The translations under genes were made by a program, and so were the position numbers. Of a stretch of 64,000 nt of DNA, positions 1-11,285 are shown in pieces. The notes beneath the pieces were generated by a model. The model saw only the letters and a program-made list of their open reading frames with translations. It had not been told where the DNA came from and did not search any database. The stretch lies in NCBI GenBank assembly GCA_037178975.1, contig JASJZH010000002.1, positions 2,232,001-2,296,000 on the forward strand, given 5' to 3'. The stretch comes from Oscheius tipulae (Eukaryota; Nematoda; Chromadorea; Rhabditida; Rhabditidae). Position 1 is the stretch's first letter; every line of letters starts with the position of its first letter.

Positions 1-1231
1 ACCGGAGAGAAAAACTTATTGACCTCTGTTTTCACTTTTTTAATGGAAGCAACATTAGGACAACACACTTGGCCCGATTCCTTTCCCTTGTTGGTTTTCT
101 ATTCTTCATGTGGAGCACATCAAGAAAATACAATGACAAATACATTCCCAGGTGTTTGATACCGTACAGGAGACAGTAAGGCGCCTTAGGATGATAGATA
201 AGCTAAGTGACAGATAAGGAAATAGAAAGAGAGTGAGTCAAACAGTATAGAGTAAGAGAGACGTTCAACTCTTAAAAAGTTTCTAATCGGTTTAGCCTGT
301 TTGAAGCTTGAAAACACAAAAACGTGTTGCTCGCAGTTTTCGAGAATGTTCGCATGTCCATCTCGCAACATACGATTCGCAATCCAAAAGGGTTTCTAAC
401 CTGTTCTCAGATATCCAATAGGTACATGTGATTTACAGCCACTGATGGACACATTTTGACCAACATTCACCCTCTGTGTTCTGACTCTTTCCCTCCCTCT
501 CTCTCTCAACCGGTCTCCTTTTGGAAGTTGTTATGCAACATTGAGGGCAGTGAGGGGAACAGGACAACAGCTAGTAACATGAGGTTGGAAATTGGAGAGG
601 AGGGGAGGGGGAGAAAGCAACTTTTGACAGTTTTCTACGTTCTTTTTCTTTCCTGGGCATATTAAGGAAAAAAGGATATCAATGAAAAATGGAGTGCAAG
701 AAATGGAAGATGACCGACAGAGCATAATTGCCGAAGAAAGAAGTGTTGTTGACATGCGAACACAGAATATTCCGGAAGAGACTCGAAAACAACCCTTAGA
801 GATGGGGTGGGTGGGAAAAGTGATCATGAACAAGGTGTTAGCCGCTTCGAAATAGCCAGGGGGAGATCGAAACGAGTCTTCTTCTCGCGCTCCATTCGCA
901 CCATCACTATGAAGCTACTCTTTCTTGTTAACTGACTGCCGGATGGTTTAACTTTCGCGTCATATTCGATGGAACGGAAGCGGTGATCAGATAGAGACGT
1001 GGAAGGATGGCTTAAGGGTTAACTGCATTTACTATGCTGTCCTAATGGTTCTCTTCAGGGCAAGCAGAGAATTTTGGTCTCTCTGTCAGTGATTTTCTGA
1101 AAATCGAGGCACAAATTTTGAGAGCTCTTAACTTTATCAGTGACTGCACTGTTCAAACAGTCATCCATTCAAATCCCTCCTTAAAACAGGAGAAGATGCG
1201 TCGATAACAAACTGTCCCGAACTGTGATTCA
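1..1231. other. left flank, no gene recognised
   Basis: I see no convincing exon here on either strand. The open frames are short and lack conserved-looking sequence. A purine-rich tract (about 590-615) and AT-rich stretches are present. The last part probably holds the promoter of the secreted-protein gene that starts at 1232. Confidence 0.4.
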
Positions 1232-4200
1232 ATGCTGCTAGCGCTACTGCTATTTCTTCCCATTATTGGTAACGATCTATTATGATTTATAATTAAGTCC
1301 TGTTCAGGTAAATGCTATACACATGTTGAGGTTCATGGACTCATAAGAAGTCTGCCCTTCTCCGAATTTATCAAACTAGAGAATGTACAGCAAATAGTTC
1401 AGAACCAGGTGCATCTCTCCCAAAGATTTATACCCTTCTCATAGATTTCGGAGGAAGCTGAAGACCTCGAAGCCCATCTTGAGTCTATCAGGCAGGAAAT
1501 AGTACAAACACCCATAACAAATTTTATATTTCAGCGATGGAGGGGAGTCTGTAGGCTTCAAGGCGGTGATATCATCGGCGCAACGAACAGTGGAAGAAAT
1601 GCTGACCATACTAGAGCGACTTCCAACAGTCGACTCGGTTATCTGGTGGCAGATTGGTAAGGAATTAGCCGAGATTATGGGCTTGAGAGTAGTCATCGAA
1701 TCGATTGACACGAAACTTTTGCTTGCGCATGTAGTCAAAGAGAACTATAACACCCTTTGCAGAGCATCCTCGTGCAGAGAGGTCCGTCACGAATCTAGTC
1801 TCAAAGCCGAGACAGACCGTACCGTCTTTTCCAGGAGGATGTCGTCCTCCAGTTGAGGACAACAGGATCGGAAAGAATAGAAGTTTCGTCATTCTCTTCC
1901 CCGTAACAGAATCCATGGTTTGGATCAGGGGTGTCATTGCTGCCTCGGTCATACAGACCGTTAATCAGCTGCAAGCCAATGAGCCCGGCTACCTTGACAA
2001 CTACATTTTGGGGATATACTATCAAACATGTTAGTTCTCCAGGTAGTGGCTAATAATGTGCTTAGATACTAACAGAACTATCGCTTCTTACGTGGACACA
2101 GATTTGAACGCCTTTGCCAACAGAATCAGAACAGCCAGTATTTCTGCTCCAGGATACGAATACTACTACCAGCCTACCATGCAGGCTATTCGAAACGTAT
2201 TGGAAACACAGTGGGTTCAGATTCCCCCTCAAAACTGGCAGAAAATCTAGGCCCGTTCATCCAGACTCAATCTTTCTCGTCTTTACTGATCACATGGAGT
2301 CTGATGCTACCAGCGAGACCTACGTTCCCTCGTCTGGGCAATCAGAGTATCTCAAGGTGGCAGAAGATGCTCTTTACTGGAAGGCCAAGATTTTCTTCTT
2401 CTTGATCCAAGATGGAGCAAATGCACTGACACGTTACCAGATGAATCCATACTCGGAGGGATACAATGCTTTTACGCAGGTGGCCAGCTTTACTCATGGA
2501 GAGACATTTGTGATCAATCAGACTGACGTCGCAAAGGCAAGTTTGATAATAAGAGACAGAAGAACCATCCCGACTCTCCAGATCTTCGCCAACGATATCC
2601 TCTACTTCTACAAGCCACAGAATATAGCTGTCATAAAGTACACCTGGAGGGACTACGCCGCCATCTCCCTTCCACGCGACTTCCCCGACCAAAATGTCTA
2701 TATCCTAGTTACCGCAAGGCAAATCGGATGTAGGAACCGCAAGAGAATCTGTATGTAATATTTTTTTAGACCGACAGGGCTCTACTGAATTCTACGTCCT
2801 ACCGACGAATTTTTCTGATGGTATTGTTCCAGTTGTACAGAGGGCTAACTATGCGGTATTCTTAGTATAGAAAGATCTTTAAAGGCAGATTCTAGATTTT
2901 CTCTCTGCCTGGTAACATGATTTTCGGGCACCAGCGAGTCGACAGTGTCCAGGTTAGCACTAATGCTCAGGTCGAATTCTCTGTCACTGCCTTCGTCTCG
3001 TCCGAGATCGGTGTCCTTCTGACTTTTGCCGAAAGCACCTTAACTGACGGCGGCAGTGTGTTCAGTTATGTCGGTAGGGGGACAGTACTCCTGACAAGAA
3101 CAATAATTTCAGAGAAGGTCAATAGAGTGACCGGTACCCAGTACGGTTTCGACATCTTAAAGGACGCAACGCCCTATTATGCACAGTTCGACACAGTTGG
3201 AACTTATAGACACCATTCAAGATCTGGAAACATCAGAACCGGATGCTCTTTTGGCTTTGCCTTCGGGACCCCACAGCCTTGTGTGGCTGGTCCTTTTCTG
3301 TAAGTTCGATACTGGTCTGCTCAAGCTGCCTACAATTTTAGACAAAAAGTAGTACTGCCCGTAAATGTTGGAAATAGAATCATCAATATAACGAGATACC
3401 TGCCAGGAGTCTGTGTTCATGAAGGTTAGTGGTCGGTTTCTGTCTCTCTACATCCTGTTGATTTCAGCTTATGGTGCTCCTATAAGCCCGACCACCCAAC
3501 CAACACAAGCCACCCCGCCAAACTCTTGCTATCAGATGAACACGGCCGATATTGACGAGCCTCGACTCCACGAATTTCAGCAGATAGTCTTCGTAGTCGA
3601 GATCAGCAGTCAGATGAAGACAGCAGTTACAAATCTGTTGAACATTCTGCCAAATGTCTTGCAAACCATTGACCAAAGTCAATGGAACCGTCAGTACACT
3701 CTCGTGACCTATGATAAAAAGGGATGGAGGGCTCAGGTGGCGACTGGGATCAGGCCTCCTTCTCTCAGAAGTGTCAAGACAAGTTGACTCTTCTTCTACA
3801 GTCAGCTGTTGACACTGGAAACACTCCTCTCTATACTGGAGATGCTGTACAGGTTGGATAGAGTCAGTTACAAGGAGAAGAAGAGTTTTAGGGAGCAATG
3901 AGCTTGAAAATTCTGAGTCCCATGATCATTCACGTGTTTGCGAGCGCTCAAGGCGGACTCAGGTCAAGTCAGCCATGGTTCACACCGACGGATGTACAGG
4001 TAAGAGAGAGATTGATAGTGACAGTGACTGTCCTTCAGGTCAATATCTACCAAATTGACGAGAACACCAATGCTGATCCCACATTCGCCCTCTCTGCCCA
4101 GGCTCTCCAGCTCCAATCCTCTGGCCGCTATATGCTGTTCAACTCCGCTTCCATCAGCTCTATCTCCAGTCTTTTGACTTCTTCCACTCACGAGAACAGT

Positions 4201-4998
4201 CTCATCTCCCATGGTGCCCTAGAAGACTGTTCAACTGACATCCACAATTTCTACGCTTCTGTGGAAAAGTCAGGCGCAGCGTTCTCTCTTGTCGTAGTTG
4301 CAATCGAACCTTCAACATGAGAGATATCAGTCGTTGTGCTTATCAGTTCATTTCTTCACCAGTTTACGTGAGTTTTCTAGTTACTTTGGACAAGACGTAC
4401 TTGCAGCAACCACTCAATTCGGATCTCAAGGTGACAGTCTATGGAAGAGAGACAGTACACGGGATACAGTATTCGTTCCAGAGGATCTTCTGGTATTCTA
4501 ATGATATAGGTTTGTTCAGAGGTCAGAAATTGAGAGAGATAGAGAGACAGAGAAACAGACGGGGAGACAGGGAATCTTTTAGGGTATCAGCTCTGCCGAA
4601 ACGGCACCATGGCCAATGGCCAGTGTTCTTGTGCCGCCGGCTACACTGGAGAATTCTGCTACGATCCGATCTGCTCCTCCATGGGAACCAGTAACAACGG
4701 TGTGTGTGCTTGTAGTGACGGCTACAGTGGAGAGTTCTGCCAAAACTGTGAGATCGGGTGATTCGCGTAACTCATACAAGCTGTTTCAGTCAATGCGGCT
4801 CCTACTATTCCAAATACTACAACGGTTACTACAACCCCAAAAACGACCACTACAGCCCCAAAAACAAATCCTACGACAAAGAGAACTACTACTCATTTTA
4901 GAACTACTTATCTACCAACTTATCCCACACGAGCTGGTCCACCAGTTAGGATTTTGACAACACTTGTTTTGTTGGGTATATGGACATTGCTGTTTTGA
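1232..4998 (+). CDS. large secreted VWA/EGF-like surface protein (IRG-7-like)
   Basis: This is a multi-exon gene. It begins with a signal peptide (MLLALLLFLPIIG) followed at once by a 39-nt intron. The first half contains a VWA-like stretch with the motif DSIFLVFTDHMESDA near 2260-2310. A second VWA-like segment (IVFVVEISSQMKTAVTNLL) lies near 3580-3660. Near 4590-4760 there are two Cys-rich EGF-like repeats ending in YTGEFC and YSGEFC. A Thr/Pro/Lys-rich linker follows, and then a hydrophobic C-terminus without a cytoplasmic tail (LTTLVLLGIWTLLF), which suggests a GPI anchor signal. VWA plus EGF secreted proteins such as IRG-7 are a nematode family linked to pathogen response. Membership here is inferred from domain order, not from alignment. 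Some internal exon borders, especially 2700-2900 and 3290-3470, are uncertain. An AATAAA-like signal lies near 5010. Confidence 0.62.
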
Positions 4999-5151
4999 AA
5001 AACTGGTCAATAAAATAAAATGTAGAAGGTAGTTAATAGCTTCACAATCGACAGCTTGTTTTGTCAAAGTTTTAGAAGTTTCGCGACAAAATTGCTGTAT
5101 TGCCAAACTCACTTCTAGTGAAGATATTGGCCTGTGCTGCTGTCTCCGGTT

Positions 5152-6089
5152 CTACTGCAATGTAGCAGTAAGTTGTGAATCCGCCACGACTGACAGCCCT
5201 TGAAAGAAGATGTCATGCTCGGTCTGTCCCGGTTCCGTAGGTGTCCCGTGAATCCATAGCGGTGCTTGATACTGTTCATCTGGATCCTTGAAACTGGATG
5301 GGAGAGGTTGATAGCGCTCGGGTCCAGCGCTAAAATTCTATTGGAACAATAGACAGTTGTTTCATAGCTGCCGGCGTAAAGGTGCTACTGCTGCACTGTG
5401 TTCTCCTGTTTCTGGTCTCGTACTCAGTTTATTTGTGACGATGTTTTAGTTGCAAGTGCTCTGTCCTTTTCCCTTGTCCCATGTCCTCTGTCCCCAGTTC
5501 CCTGTACCTTGTCAAAGCACTTTTGTAAAGGAGAGATACGTCATTTTGCTCGTTATCAAGGTATATTGGAATCGTTAGAGTTGGAACATACAGTCGACAA
5601 TTATCTTCCGGTGAACGCATATCATTCAAAAACTCTCGGTCGACAGATACACCGAGGTGAATAGCAACTTTCTTCACATCGCTAAAAATCTGTTGTTCTT
5701 CGTGAATGATCGAGCCCACAATGGGATTGTACATGTCCTCACAGGTCCTCAGCTCTTGTAAATTTCTCCACCATGTTCACAGACACAGACAGCAGGCGGT
5801 GAATCCGGAGGTACGTAGCTCGCGTATTCACTTCGTATATAAAAAAGTTCCCGGCTTGAATTAATTCACGGGAATCGGAAAAGTCTGATATATCCTGTGG
5901 TGGTCGGGAAGGAACCAGAATAGTCGTCGACTTCTGGATGGGAGAGATAGATCTAGAAAATAAAGAGAGATATAGAAAGAGGCGAAGAAAATACCAGAGA
6001 GACTCATCTGTCTGTCCTTCTACAAAAACAGTAGTAGTAGTAACATGACAGTACCTCTGCTGTTTACGCAGTTTTCTTTTAAATTCCAT
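5152..6089 (-). CDS. uncharacterised 207-aa protein
   Basis: Four exons (6055-6089, 5772-5952, 5508-5737, 5152-5329) join in consistent phase into 207 residues ending LTATLQ. One intron, 5738-5771, is only 34 nt. There is no signal peptide or membrane segment, and I do not recognise a domain. The middle has the stretch GNFFIYEVNTRATYLRIHRL; the C-terminal exon contains the run EHDIFFQGLSVVADSQ. That last part, and the intron before it, resemble sequence at 10.76-11.28 kb, so this belongs to a small duplicated family. The coding character rests on the phase consistency of four exons and the absence of stops. Confidence 0.5.
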
Positions 6090-6201
6090 CTATTTGACTA
6101 CCAAAATCTCTAGTGTTTTTAGTGCTTGCAGAAAATATCGAATGTCTTCCAGCTGTTCGCCAGCTGGAAAAAAGGATAATCTTCGGTAGTCCGCGGTCTT
6201 T

Positions 6202-6272
6202 GCCCGCGTGGCTCAGTCGGTTGGCGCTTTGACTACAAAATATAGGAGGCAAAGTTCGATTTCCAGGTAGGA
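6202..6272 (+). repeat. tRNA-like relic
   Basis: This has an A-box-like motif TGGCTCAGTCGG (6209-6220) and a B-box-like motif AGTTCGATTTCC (about 6253-6264), at tRNA-like spacing. The acceptor and anticodon stems do not pair well. It is therefore a degenerate tRNA or tRNA-derived SINE fragment rather than a working tRNA gene. It lies just upstream of the 5.2-6.1 kb gene. Confidence 0.5.
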
Positions 6273-7207
6273 AAAACTTGTTAGTATGGAGAGAGTCTAG
6301 ATAGTCTGTTTCCAACAAGTAGCGGCAGTGAGGCAATACTTTATTTATCTATTTCCAAAATTAAAAATTGAATTTTTGTGTGTTTTCATATTCGTTCTTT
6401 TTAAATTTCGCACCTCATTTTCGAATTCTGCGTGTGAAAATACCTACATGACGTCAAACATGGGTGGGAAACTATGGTTTGCAGAGCGCAGGAGCGTCGT
6501 CGGCTGAAAAATAGCTGTTTCAGTTCGCCTGAATCTTGGGGTTTTCACGTAATTTTGGTGACAAGTAGGTTTTTACATGCCTAGAATACAATAACACTGA
6601 CAGAAAAGTAAAAAAATGCTGGGAAAATGGGAAAATTTCATCTTCGCGCGCAAACCCCGAGCTTCAGGTTTTCAAACCGAGGTATTCGTTGGATTATAAA
6701 ATTCGCGGAAACACCCTCCTGAATTTTTTTCCTAGCTACTCCACCATCACCGTTTTTCCTCGTTTTCGTTTCCTTGCGAGCCAGCACTTTAAATTTTGTG
6801 CGTCGAATTCAAACGATGTGGGGAGGACCGGTATATACTTGCGGTCTATGTTTCAATTTTTAGCTGAATAGACTATAGTTTGGTTGCTCTGCATTTTGCA
6901 ACAAAATATGTTAACTCGACTGATCACCCTTTATCACTTTTGGATATACAACACGGTGGTACATCTGTCAGTATATGTTACTGGGATTTCAGAGAATGCG
7001 ACATGAACGACCAAGTTTGGTCTATTGGTCCTTGCTACGAGCCCAAGGATCCCTGCTGGCCTGATGACGAATAATACTCCAATGAAGTAGTTCTGTTTCT
7101 GTCTTTCTGTCTCTGACACTCTTACATGTTAAATATATCGAAGTTTATTGGAATCTTCTCAAACCTTCCCACAATTGTTTTTAATCTCCACGCTGTTCCA
7201 GTCGCCC
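6273..7207. other. AT-rich intergenic stretch with one doubtful ORF
   Basis: No firm gene. Between 6900 and 7074 on the + strand a frame encodes a Cys-containing peptide (SICYWDFRECDMNDQVW) ending CWPDDE. It lacks a good ATG and I could not attach upstream exons. It could be the last exon of a small secreted peptide or chance. Confidence 0.3.
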
Positions 7208-7725
7208 TCATTCCAGGCCAACATCGCAGTACACTTCTGAACTGTCTGTCTGTTATGCTACTCTGCTCCTTACCACTTTCTTGTTCGACCTCGTGTCGAT
7301 CTTACACGACTTCAGTCCAGAAATTGATACTTGCTAAATGTATTTTTATTTACAGAAGATTCAAACTCCTTGCCGTACTGCTGCACAAGCTCCTACCCAA
7401 AGTATAGCTGAAGGAATAGGTAGTGTAGAGCCTCTTTCCATTTGGAACGGATACCTAAAACTATCTCTCGTCCAGCTGTCCCATCCGTATTACCTTGCTG
7501 GCGCTGTATTTGTTCTCAATAGGAATCCACCAGACATTGTCGCTAATCTGCTGGTTGGCGTTTGGGACCGCTATCCGGTAGATTAGGTCCTGAGATTTTG
7601 CGTCAACAAACTTGGGAAAAGGGTACCTGTAGGGTTCCATTACTGTCGGGAACGGGTATTTTCTTCCCGGTGGTGGAAGAATAGACGAGGTAGACTAGGA
7701 GCGATGAAATAAGGAGGCTCTTCAT
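7208..7725 (-). CDS. small secreted protein, 93 aa, unknown family
   Basis: The start at 7725 opens a signal peptide (MKSLLISSLLVYLVYSSTTG). Four exons (7627-7725, 7494-7589, 7397-7454, 7208-7236) add to 282 nt, so the frame closes exactly on a TGA. The mature part includes NQQISDNVWWIPIENKYSAS. I do not recognise the family. Introns are about 37-160 nt and end in CTCAG, TTTAG and TTCAG. The last short exon is the least certain. A secreted role is inferred from the leader only. Confidence 0.5.
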
Positions 7726-7789
7726 GAGTAATAACTTAAAATGAGAGCTTTTTGGCTTGAATGGTAGTAAAGAGGCTTAAAAGAAGAAA

Positions 7790-7825
7790 CCAGCCGGCTC
7801 CGCCGTCTGGCGACGCCGCTACTGG
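7790..7825. other. GC-rich hairpin beside the Helitron remnant
   Basis: CCAGCCGGC (7790-7798) can pair with GCCGTCTGG (7802-7810) with one mismatch, and the whole 36-bp tract is nested palindromic and bounded by CCAG and CTGG. Helitrons carry a hairpin near the 3' end, and this lies on the correct side of the element. However, I find no CTRR terminus at the expected distance, so the link is only a possibility. Confidence 0.3.
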
Positions 7826-8261
7826 TCATCTATTTTCTGTGCTTATTATAGTTTTTTTCTTTTGGGAAAGAGTGGATGGCTGAAAGTAGTCGAAAGTTCA
7901 AAAGTACTTCAAGGCTAGAAAAGGAGTTGATAAAAGACGAATTTCTTTCATAAAACAATAACAATAGAGAGCGGGAGACAAAGGTAGAACACCTTGTTCA
8001 TCGGATCCAGCTAACAGAAATAAGATGAGGGCAGTGGAAGAAATCTTTGGAGAAAACATCTTGTACCCATTGAGGTAACAGAAGTAGAAGCAAATGTTTC
8101 CTGCCTCGTCCTGACATCGGGAATACGGACATCTGAGAGTCCATGGAACAGAAGAAGAGGCACATCGAGACAGAAGGATCCTTGGGAAAGAGAGAAGCAG
8201 CAAAGACGGGAGAGATGAAAGAAGCAAACAGAATAAGTAGAAGAACAGCCATTAGAGCCAT

Positions 8262-9946
8262 CTAGAGAACACGTCGATCCACCACATTCAAAGCTCGTGT
8301 TCGGCCATCGGGAATCAGGATCTTGAGGCCGTCGGCGGACTTGGCACGGGAGAAAGCCACATAGAGCTGGCCATGAGAGAAACACTCGGTTGGCAGATAG
8401 ACTCCCACTCTCTCCAACGACTGACCTTGGCTCTTATTGACCGTCATTGCAAAAGCCAACTTCGTCGGGAACTGTCTCCTTTTGAGCACGAAGCTCATTC
8501 CTAAAATGCATAGCTAAATTTGAAACTGATCAATGGCTTACCTCATCCCTTTTCTGACTTCAAATCGATCCGAGGGATGATGACCTTTTTACCCTTTCGG
8601 GCTCCGTTGATGAATTGACAGAGGATTGCATTCCTTCGCTCGAAGCCGACGACTTGGAGACGGCTACCGTTGCACAACCCTTTGCGAATGTTCAGGTTCC
8701 GGATCAGCATGACAATACTTCCAATCTTGAGCTCGAGACGATGAGGAGCGAGTCCTGATGGATTCATTGAGTTCAGGAACTCGTCTGTAAGCTGGAGACG
8801 GTCCTGAGAATTGTCCTGGACAACAGAGTCGTGGCTCAGAAAAACTCGTGAATCTCCTTAAAAAAAGGCTTGTTTTTTAATAAGAGAAGTTTGACTAACC
8901 TGGCATCAAATCCAATATACGCTTGTTCATTTCATCCACATAAGCATTGGTAGGGCAAAGAATGGCTCGCGTGTTCAAATGGTCTGGATTGTCGTACACT
9001 CCTTGGAAGATCTCGTCGATCAAGTTGCCGTTGCTCCTCAGATGTAGGGGAATCTCGATTTTTCCCTCGTCATCCTTTGGAACTCGGTCTTCGTCGACCT
9101 TCAGGAGGAACTCCTTGAACTCTGCCGTCTCTCCTTGAGCACGCATATTGTCGTTGAGCTGGTAGCGTTTGAAATGGACCCGGCTGCTGTCTTGGAACAA
9201 AGGCGACATCTTTAGGGAACAGACATAGGCATCCGCGGTGTAGGCCTTGCTCGGGATTGGCAGAACTTGCCGAAAGTCTCCACCGAGAAGGACCTTCTTT
9301 CCACCAAAGGGCACATCCATGACGTTCGAGCATTCGCGAATTACCTGGTCAATAGTGTTGACGGCTTTCTTCGAAGGACTCATTGCTTCTCTTTTGGCTC
9401 TGATATTTCGATTGATAATCCAGGCGGATCCGTCTCTCGTCTTCACTTTCTTTAAATCGCCTTTGAGTTTCATGAGTCAACTTGTACTCCCTTCGACCTT
9501 GCCTTTTTTCCTCTGTCTCAGCTACAGTAGTCTTCTGCTTATAAGACAGGTTCTGAAACAGGAATACTTTGGAATTTTAAATCTCGAACCTGACTGAGGC
9601 GTTTAGCCCTTGCTGCCTCATTCTCCACCGCTCTTTGGCGTTTTTTCCTCTCTTTTTCAGCAACTTTCTGCTCGTCGCTCATCCGAGCTCTTCTCAACCT
9701 ATCGGCTTCGTTCCTCTTGGCCTTCGGCTCGCTGGCAGGCATCTTCCTTCGCTTCGACTTCTTCGCAGACGGCTCAGCGACATTGTCCACAACGCAGACA
9801 TAAATCGAATCTGCCAGCTGCTGGCTGGAGTTGTAAACGCTTGCGAAAAAAGAATCGGCAGGCTGGCAAGGCTTCAGCGGGTCAGACAGAAGAGGGTTGT
9901 CGGGTGGCTCGGTGGCAGGCAACGGGTGACTCGATATCGGAAACAT
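8262..9946 (-). mobile_element. internally deleted Helitron (PIF1-type helicase C-terminus)
   Basis: On the minus strand, a Lys/Arg/Glu-rich N-terminal region (about 9945-9370, with repeats such as KRNEADRLRRARMSDEQK) resembles the basic region that opens Helitron polyproteins. It is followed directly by the C-terminal half of a PIF1-like helicase: motif III (LLGGDFRQVLPI, near 9290), NDNMRA, motif V ([13 protein letters not shown]) and motif VI ([10 protein letters not shown]), stopping at 8262. Two introns, near 8855-8900 and 8500-8545, separate the helicase exons. The HUH Rep nuclease domain and the helicase Walker A and B motifs are absent, and the reading frame changes at the junction near 9360. 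This is a deletion derivative that should not be able to transpose by itself. Confidence 0.78.
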
Positions 9947-9949
9947 GAA

Positions 9950-10430
9950 GGAATGTGAGTCCTATTGCAGAGAGTAGGCGCTAGTATAATGGAAAACATA
10001 CGGTAGAAACAGTTTAGCAACAGCTGAAACCTGTGCAGTGTAGCAAGTATGCTTCTGTCTTGGTTCAGAAATCGTCGTTATTGTCCAACTCAATTAGCAA
10101 TAGTTGCAACAAAAACATTGAAAAAACAGCTCTTTTGTTTTTGTTTCGTGGCCTCGGACAACTCCACAAACAAACAAACAAACACACAGAGTCTACCACA
10201 GACATCATAGCGCTTTCATAGTAAAGATAAGGCGGGTTTATCCCTTTTTCGGTTAGAAAATGTGGTATTTTAAGCTCACTTTTTTTAAATTATAGTCCTA
10301 ATCAAGAGCTACAACTGCAGAATAAGCCTAAAATTTACGTCTTCAATCCGAAAAATGGCTTGCAAAAAAAGCTGGGTTTTTGCATTCAAAGAAACACGCG
10401 CTCATCACACTTACTGCAAACGAGTCGTTC
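9950..10430. other. intergenic, between Helitron remnant and 5S rRNA
   Basis: AT-rich sequence with no supported exon. It includes a short (AAAC)n-like run near 10165-10185. I see no spliced-leader RNA gene, although those often accompany 5S genes in nematodes. Confidence 0.4.
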
Positions 10431-10549
10431 GCTTACGGCCACACCACGTTGAAAGTACGCCATCCCGTCCGATCTGGCAAGTCAAGCAACGTTGGGCCCG
10501 GTTAGTACTTGGATCGGAGACGGCTTGGGAATCCCGGGTGTCGTAAGCT
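10431..10549 (+). rRNA. 5S ribosomal RNA
   Basis: The 119-nt sequence runs from GCTTACGGCCACACCACGTT to GGTGTCGTAAGCT and matches the nematode 5S consensus closely. The 5' and 3' ends (GCTTACG and CGTAAGC) pair to form helix I. The internal pol III promoter region is intact, including AAGCAACGTTGGGCCCGG and TTAGTACTTGGATCGGAGAC. A T-rich tract (TTTTGCTTTTTT) follows at once and would serve as the pol III terminator. Only one copy is present in the window. It encodes the small RNA of the large ribosomal subunit. Confidence 0.96.
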
Positions 10550-10759
10550 TTTGCTTTTTTCCCTTTCAGAACAAGCGTCTTTTGAAACGAGATGTTTTGT
10601 AAACTTTTCTTTAATTTGAAATAAACGTTTTCTGAAAATTAGCCGTTTGGCCAAAATTTATCAACCTAAGATTCTCCAGTTTGATCGTCAGTTGCCTCTA
10701 GAGGATGTCGCCTTCTACAGTTCTTCCAAGGTCAGAGTATTCTTCCGTTTCGACAGTAG

Positions 10760-11285
10760 CTACTTGACAGAAAACACTGACAGTCTGGCCCTGCTAACAG
10801 TAGCGCCACACCATATTACCGTTTTGTCATGAAAAAGAGCCAGCATTGTGATAGCTACATGTGGATCCGCCACAGGTAGAAGCCATGTGTCAAAGATGGT
10901 GTCATGCTCGATCTTCTTGGTTCCCATCAAAATTCTTTGACAGAAGTAGAGACACTTCTCCAAACAGTTCATGGCCTATATCCTTCCAGGATACGACTAC
11001 CAGATGCAAGAGCGCGCGGACCCAAAAGGAGTCATTAATGCCATTTGAGGAAGCCTTCTTTGACTCACAAACACTCGCTGGCTTGCTGCCTATCTCTCTG
11101 TCAAGCTGTCACGCAATTGCTGTGAAGAAACGGATCTAATAGCCAGCTAAAGAAATTCAAAAGGATTTGCTGCTGTCCAAGCTCTACTGTGCTATCTGCT
11201 GTATAGGTATTTCATAGCTGCAGGCGTAAAAGCCCTGTATACTTCTCTTGTGTTCTGTTCTCATAGCTCTGGTCCCAGATTTCCG
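10760..11285 (-). pseudogene. decayed relative of the 5.2 kb gene
   Basis: On the minus strand the frame near 10972-10760 contains GTKKIEHDTIFDTWLLPVADP, which parallels the C-terminal exon of the gene at 5152-6089 (EHDIFFQGLSVVADSQ). About 300 bases further upstream on that strand, FTPAAMK-encoding DNA (11205-11230) matches sequence in intron 3 of that gene. So the similarity is at the DNA level and spans coding and intron parts. The intervening exon is not recognisable and stops interrupt it. An alternative is that the true coding strand is +, where a frame with KDGVMLDLLGSHQNSLTEVE is also open. Confidence 0.4.

Noticed and set aside
7898..8385. Several long minus-strand frames downstream of the Helitron helicase stop
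   Set aside because: They overlap each other, carry no helicase motif, and begin after the clear stop at 8262; I treat them as flanking sequence.
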